9,123 bases of DNA, taken from DASRQK01 sp040392005. Lineage in GTDB: Bacteria > Bacteroidota > Bacteroidia > Sphingobacteriales > Sphingobacteriaceae. The stretch lies in contig JBEBWT010000060.1 in the NCBI GenBank assembly GCA_040392005.1, positions 1 through 9,123 on the forward strand. The letters run 5' to 3'. Positions 5,974 to 9,123 of this stretch are shown one piece after another (the first letter of the stretch is position 1; every line of letters starts with the position of its first letter). The notes beneath the pieces were generated by a model. It was not told the origin of the DNA. It made no database searches and worked only from the letters and a program-made list of their open reading frames with translations. The translations under genes were made by a program, and so were the position numbers.

Positions 5974-8901
5974 ATGAAAAATAGAATGAAACTCGTTTTC
6001 TTTCTGGCGATCAGCATGGCCTTGAGTCTGCCTGCCGTGGCCCAGGAAAAACCTGCCATTACCTGGAAAGACATTCCTTCCTGGCAGTACATCCGTACCT
6101 TTAATAGTAGCATTTCTCCGGACGGCCAGTGGCTGACCTGGGTCTCCGGCCCCACAAAGGGCGATCTGACCCTGACAGTCAAACACACCAGGGATACCCT
6201 GCAATACACGTATCCGATAGGTGCAACCGGCACCACGGCCATATTTTCAAAAAGCGGGCGGCACCTGGCTTTCAGGGAAAGCGCAAAGGATGCAGAAGTA
6301 GAAGCAGCCAAAAAATCCAAGAAACCACTCTACACCAAGCTGCAGATCGTGTCGCTGGCCGACACGCAACAGGTGACCTTTGACCGCATTGCCAACTTTG
6401 CTTTCTCAGGTGACCGATCGGACTGGATCGCGATCGGATTGGTCCCTGCTGAAGGGGCTCCCCGTGGGGAAAACAGTCCAAAAGGCAATGATCTGCTCCT
6501 TTATAATCTGACAGACAAAACCACGTTCAACATTGGTAATGTTGCGGAATATTCTTTTAACAAGGCAGGCAATCTCCTGGCTTATACCATCGATGCCAAT
6601 GGCCAGAATGGCAACGGGATCCTGATCCGGGACATGGCAACCGGCATCACGACCGCACTGGACAATGACAAGGCGCAGTACAGCCGCATCAACTGGAATG
6701 AGGAAGGCACGGCATTTGCCCTGCTGAAAGCCAATAAAAACGACAAATACAAATCCGAAGTTTACAGTGTGATCGGTGTCAGCAAGATCAATGGCCCCCA
6801 AAGCAGCAAAGTAGTTTATTCCGGACTGGATGATGCGAATTTTCCTGCGGGTCAGGGAATCAGCGGCAACGGTCAGGTATATTGGTCAGATGATCTGAGC
6901 ACGTTGTTCTTTGGCATTGCCGAACTGGAAAAGAAAGAGGAAAAGAAGGCTCCGGATGCCAGCAAAGCTGACAGTACAAAAAACGACAGCACAAAAACGG
7001 ATAGCACCACCCTGGCCGGAAACAGAAGACCGGGTGGGCCTGGTGCACAGGGGGGACCCGCAGCCGGAGGTGCGCAAAGACCGGGAGCCGGCGGAGCAGC
7101 GGCCGACATCGAAAAACCGGACATGATCATCTGGAACTGGCAGGACAAACGCCTTCAGTCTGCGCAGCAGACACAACAAAACCGGGACAAGAATTTCAAC
7201 CTGACCAGTGCCTATCATGTAGCGTCCAAACGCTTTATTGCGCTGGCCGATGATTCAACCCTGAGAATGGTCAGTGTAGGCCCAAAACAATTATATGCGC
7301 TGGGCTATGATTATACAGCTTATGAAATGGATAATAACCTGAGCGGGCAAAGCTATGTTGATGTCCATCTGATTGATTTGAAATCAGGAGAAAAAACATT
7401 GTTACTGGAAAACCAATACCAATCGGCTTCCCGGACCCTGTCTTTCTCTCCCAATGGTCAGACATTGGCCTATTATAGGGATGGAGTCTATTATGCCATC
7501 GACCTGGTCAGTAAAAAACACCATCCGCTCACTGCGGGTATCGCTTCGGTATTTGTGGATGATGAAGACGATCACAATGTAGAAAAACCCGCCACTCCAT
7601 TTGTAGGATGGTCGGATGATTCGCGCTTTGTATTGATCCGCGACAATTACGATCTGTGGAAAATCACTGTTGATGGGAAAAAAGCCGTTTCCCTTTCTCC
7701 GAACTGGAAAAAAGACCGGATCCGTGTAAGCGGCAATTACCGGATCTATCCGGATGACAAGGGGCTGGATTTCAAAAAGGATCAGTACTTTGGTATTTTC
7801 AATGAAACCAACAAACAAGCCGGTGTGGCCCTTCTGGATGCCGGAAAAGAACAGCTCCGCACCCTCTTCCTGGATGACTATACTTATGGTGGTCTTCGCA
7901 AGGCTGAAAACGCAGGTACTTTTGTGTTTACCAAAGAAACCAGCACAGATGCGCCCGAAATCTATGTGGCACAGTCCAGAGAGCTGAATGCCAGCAAGCA
8001 GACTTCCAATACCCCCGATCAGGAAAAATATGCCTGGTCAGCCGGTGTAAAACTGATCGAATATGTCAGTGATCATGGGGACACCTTGCAGGCCGCTTTG
8101 TACCTGCCTGCCGATTATGAACCGGGCAAGAGCTATCCGACCATTACCTATATCTATGAGCGGCTCACCCAGGGATTGAACGGCTATGCCAATCCTTCCT
8201 TTCCGGGTGGGGGCTTCAACCGTGCGGTATATACCAGCAATGGATATGCCGTCCTGATGCCGGATATCAAATACCAACTCAACGAACCGGGTAATTCGGC
8301 CGTAGCTTGTGTGGTACCTGCCGTGAAGGCGGCCATTGCCACCGGTATCGTGGATGGAGAAAATGTAGCGATCCACGGACATTCCTGGGGAGGATACCAG
8401 ACTTCATTCCTCATTACCCAGACCAATATTTTCAAAGCGGCCGCAGCCGGCGCTCCCCTAACCAATATGATCAGCATGTACAGCCTGATCTACTGGAACA
8501 GCGGCAGCACCAACCAGTCCATCTTTGAATCCAGCCAGGGAAGGCTGACCACCGGTTACTGGGACAATTGGGATGCCTACAAACGCAATTCACCGATCTA
8601 TTACATCAAAAATGTGCAAACGCCGCTGTTGCTGCTGCACAATGATAAGGACGGAGCAGTGGATTACACCCAGGGGATCGAGTACTATAATGGATTGAGA
8701 CGTTTGGGCAAACCGGTGACCATGATCACCTATAAGGGTGAGAATCACGGAATCGTCAAGGAGGCCAACCGAAAAGATTATGCGGTCCGCATGCTTGAAT
8801 TCATGGATCATTACCTGAAAGGCAAACCGGCACCCGACTGGTGGGAAAAAGGCATTGATCTGCTGGATATGAAAAAGCACCTGGACGAACGGGCTTTCTA
8901 A
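5974..8901 (+). CDS. Exported S9-family (prolyl oligopeptidase-like) serine peptidase
   Basis: The 975-residue product begins with a signal peptide (MKNRMKLVFFLAISMALSLP), likely cut after AVA at residue 23, so it should act in the periplasm or at the cell surface. About residues 35-690 are beta-propeller-like, with repeated blade motifs such as SPDGQWLTWVS, SPNGQTLAYYRDG and WSDDSRFVLIRDN. The C-terminal third is an alpha/beta hydrolase with a full triad: Ser804 in GHSWGG, Asp893 in HNDKDGAV, and His925 in GENHGI. It would cleave peptides, perhaps in nutrient uptake; the specificity is not readable. It is larger than DPP-IV-type enzymes (about 700-750 residues) and closer to the roughly 900-residue S9 relatives of Bacteroidota. 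Residues about 319-381 are a low-complexity insert. There is no sorting domain of the type IX system at the end. A TTG start nine codons upstream (5947) is possible, but the ATG gives a cleaner signal peptide. Confidence 0.93.
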   Translation: MKNRMKLVFFLAISMALSLPAVAQEKPAITWKDIPSWQYIRTFNSSISPDGQWLTWVSGPTKGDLTLTVKHTRDTLQYTYPIGATGTTAIFSKSGRHLAFRESAKDAEVEAAKKSKKPLYTKLQIVSLADTQQVTFDRIANFAFSGDRSDWIAIGLVPAEGAPRGENSPKGNDLLLYNLTDKTTFNIGNVAEYSFNKAGNLLAYTIDANGQNGNGILIRDMATGITTALDNDKAQYSRINWNEEGTAFALLKANKNDKYKSEVYSVIGVSKINGPQSSKVVYSGLDDANFPAGQGISGNGQVYWSDDLSTLFFGIAELEKKEEKKAPDASKADSTKNDSTKTDSTTLAGNRRPGGPGAQGGPAAGGAQRPGAGGAAADIEKPDMIIWNWQDKRLQSAQQTQQNRDKNFNLTSAYHVASKRFIALADDSTLRMVSVGPKQLYALGYDYTAYEMDNNLSGQSYVDVHLIDLKSGEKTLLLENQYQSASRTLSFSPNGQTLAYYRDGVYYAIDLVSKKHHPLTAGIASVFVDDEDDHNVEKPATPFVGWSDDSRFVLIRDNYDLWKITVDGKKAVSLSPNWKKDRIRVSGNYRIYPDDKGLDFKKDQYFGIFNETNKQAGVALLDAGKEQLRTLFLDDYTYGGLRKAENAGTFVFTKETSTDAPEIYVAQSRELNASKQTSNTPDQEKYAWSAGVKLIEYVSDHGDTLQAALYLPADYEPGKSYPTITYIYERLTQGLNGYANPSFPGGGFNRAVYTSNGYAVLMPDIKYQLNEPGNSAVACVVPAVKAAIATGIVDGENVAIHGHSWGGYQTSFLITQTNIFKAAAAGAPLTNMISMYSLIYWNSGSTNQSIFESSQGRLTTGYWDNWDAYKRNSPIYYIKNVQTPLLLLHNDKDGAVDYTQGIEYYNGLRRLGKPVTMITYKGENHGIVKEANRKDYAVRMLEFMDHYLKGKPAPDWWEKGIDLLDMKKHLDERAF
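6928..7116 (+). other. Low-complexity insert in the S9 peptidase
   Basis: This in-frame segment encodes a Lys/Glu stretch (LEKKEEKK), then a short repeat (ADSTKNDSTKTDSTT), then a Gly/Pro/Ala-rich run with motifs GGPGAQGGPAAGG and RPGAGGAAA. It should be a disordered linker in the propeller. The propeller resumes at KPDMIIWNWQDKRLQ. Confidence 0.8.
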
Positions 8902-8910
8902 GCAGAAATC

Positions 8911-8972
8911 AGTCCGTCAGGGCAAAAGTGAGTGTCCACTTACTTATTTTTAAAATAAGCCTTGACGGTACT
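8911..8972 (+). terminator. Nested inverted repeats after the S9 peptidase, likely terminator region
   Basis: AGTCCGTCAGGGC (8911-8923) pairs with GCCTTGACGGTACT (8959-8972) over 13 bp with one bulge and one G-U pair. Inside lie two competing hairpins: AAGTGAGTG (8926-8934) with CACTTACTT (8937-8945), and the palindrome CTTATTTT-T-AAAATAAG (8943-8959). The structure starts 9 nt past the stop. There is no simple T run after the outer stem, so it is not a textbook terminator, but transcript end formation or 3' protection is the likeliest role. Confidence 0.5.
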
Positions 8973-8992
8973 GATTAATATTCCTACGTTTG
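8962..8992 (+). promoter_or_regulatory. Promoter for a gene beyond the right edge
   Basis: TTG at 8962-8964 is followed after 20 nt by TACGTTTG at 8985-8992, an exact TAnnTTTG box. The -33 part overlaps the right arm of the preceding inverted repeat. The transcript would carry a leader of about 120 nt. The window ends in ...AACCACAT, so an ATG could begin at 9122 if the next base is G. Confidence 0.5.
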
Positions 8993-9123
8993 TGACCACA
9001 AGGGAGAATGGTTAGGGATTTTTAAGGCCCTGCATATTTTACTCGATGTTATAAACAGGAATTTGATGGACCGGCAAGTCCCAAAACTGGACAAGAAACC
9101 AACTAACCAATTATAAACCACAT

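Noticed and set aside
9066..9116. A 16-codon plus-strand ORF (MDRQVPKLDKKPTNQL) in the right-hand leader
   Set aside because: It has no clear ribosome binding site and no run of regulatory codons typical of attenuator leader peptides; an ORF this short is expected by chance.
1..9123. CRISPR arrays, insertion sequences, tRNA or rRNA genes
   Set aside because: No regularly spaced repeats longer than about 15 bp, no transposase-like ORF with terminal repeats, and no tRNA or rRNA sequence were recognised by eye.

Overview
The window looks like a chromosomal housekeeping segment of a Bacteroidota species, probably from the Chitinophagaceae or a near relative. Three things point there: several good matches to the Bacteroidota promoter pattern (TTTG, about 19-20 nt, TAnnTTTG), few Shine-Dalgarno sequences, and the types of protein encoded (a Bacteroidota-style ArgH, a large secreted S9 peptidase, a small SPFH-tail membrane protein). 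The species assignment is inference; no rRNA or other marker is present.

Layout from left to right. Bases 1-327 hold no gene, but contain two promoter-like sites on the minus strand that point out of the window. Bases 328-3198 are a minus-strand cluster read right to left: dgt (dNTP triphosphohydrolase), then after 8 bp a 329-residue protein of unknown function, then after 118 bp a 134-residue membrane-anchored coiled-coil protein. Dgt is divergent from galM (aldose 1-epimerase, plus strand, 3335-4432), which converges on argH (argininosuccinate lyase, minus strand, 4491-5825). argH is divergent from a 975-residue exported S9 serine peptidase (5974-8901). The last 222 bases hold a large inverted repeat and a promoter for a gene that starts at or beyond the right edge.

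The genes do not form one pathway. Dgt acts on nucleotide pools, GalM on sugar anomers, ArgH in arginine synthesis, and the S9 peptidase on peptides outside the cytoplasm. The least understood part is the dgt cluster, where a dNTP hydrolase is followed by a protein with what looks like a decayed HNH-type zinc-finger start and by a protein that resembles only the tail of an SPFH/band-7 protein. I see no CRISPR array, mobile element, RNA gene or clear new multi-gene system. The most notable non-coding signals are repeated short palindromes at gene ends and tandem or phased repeats in three intergenic regions.
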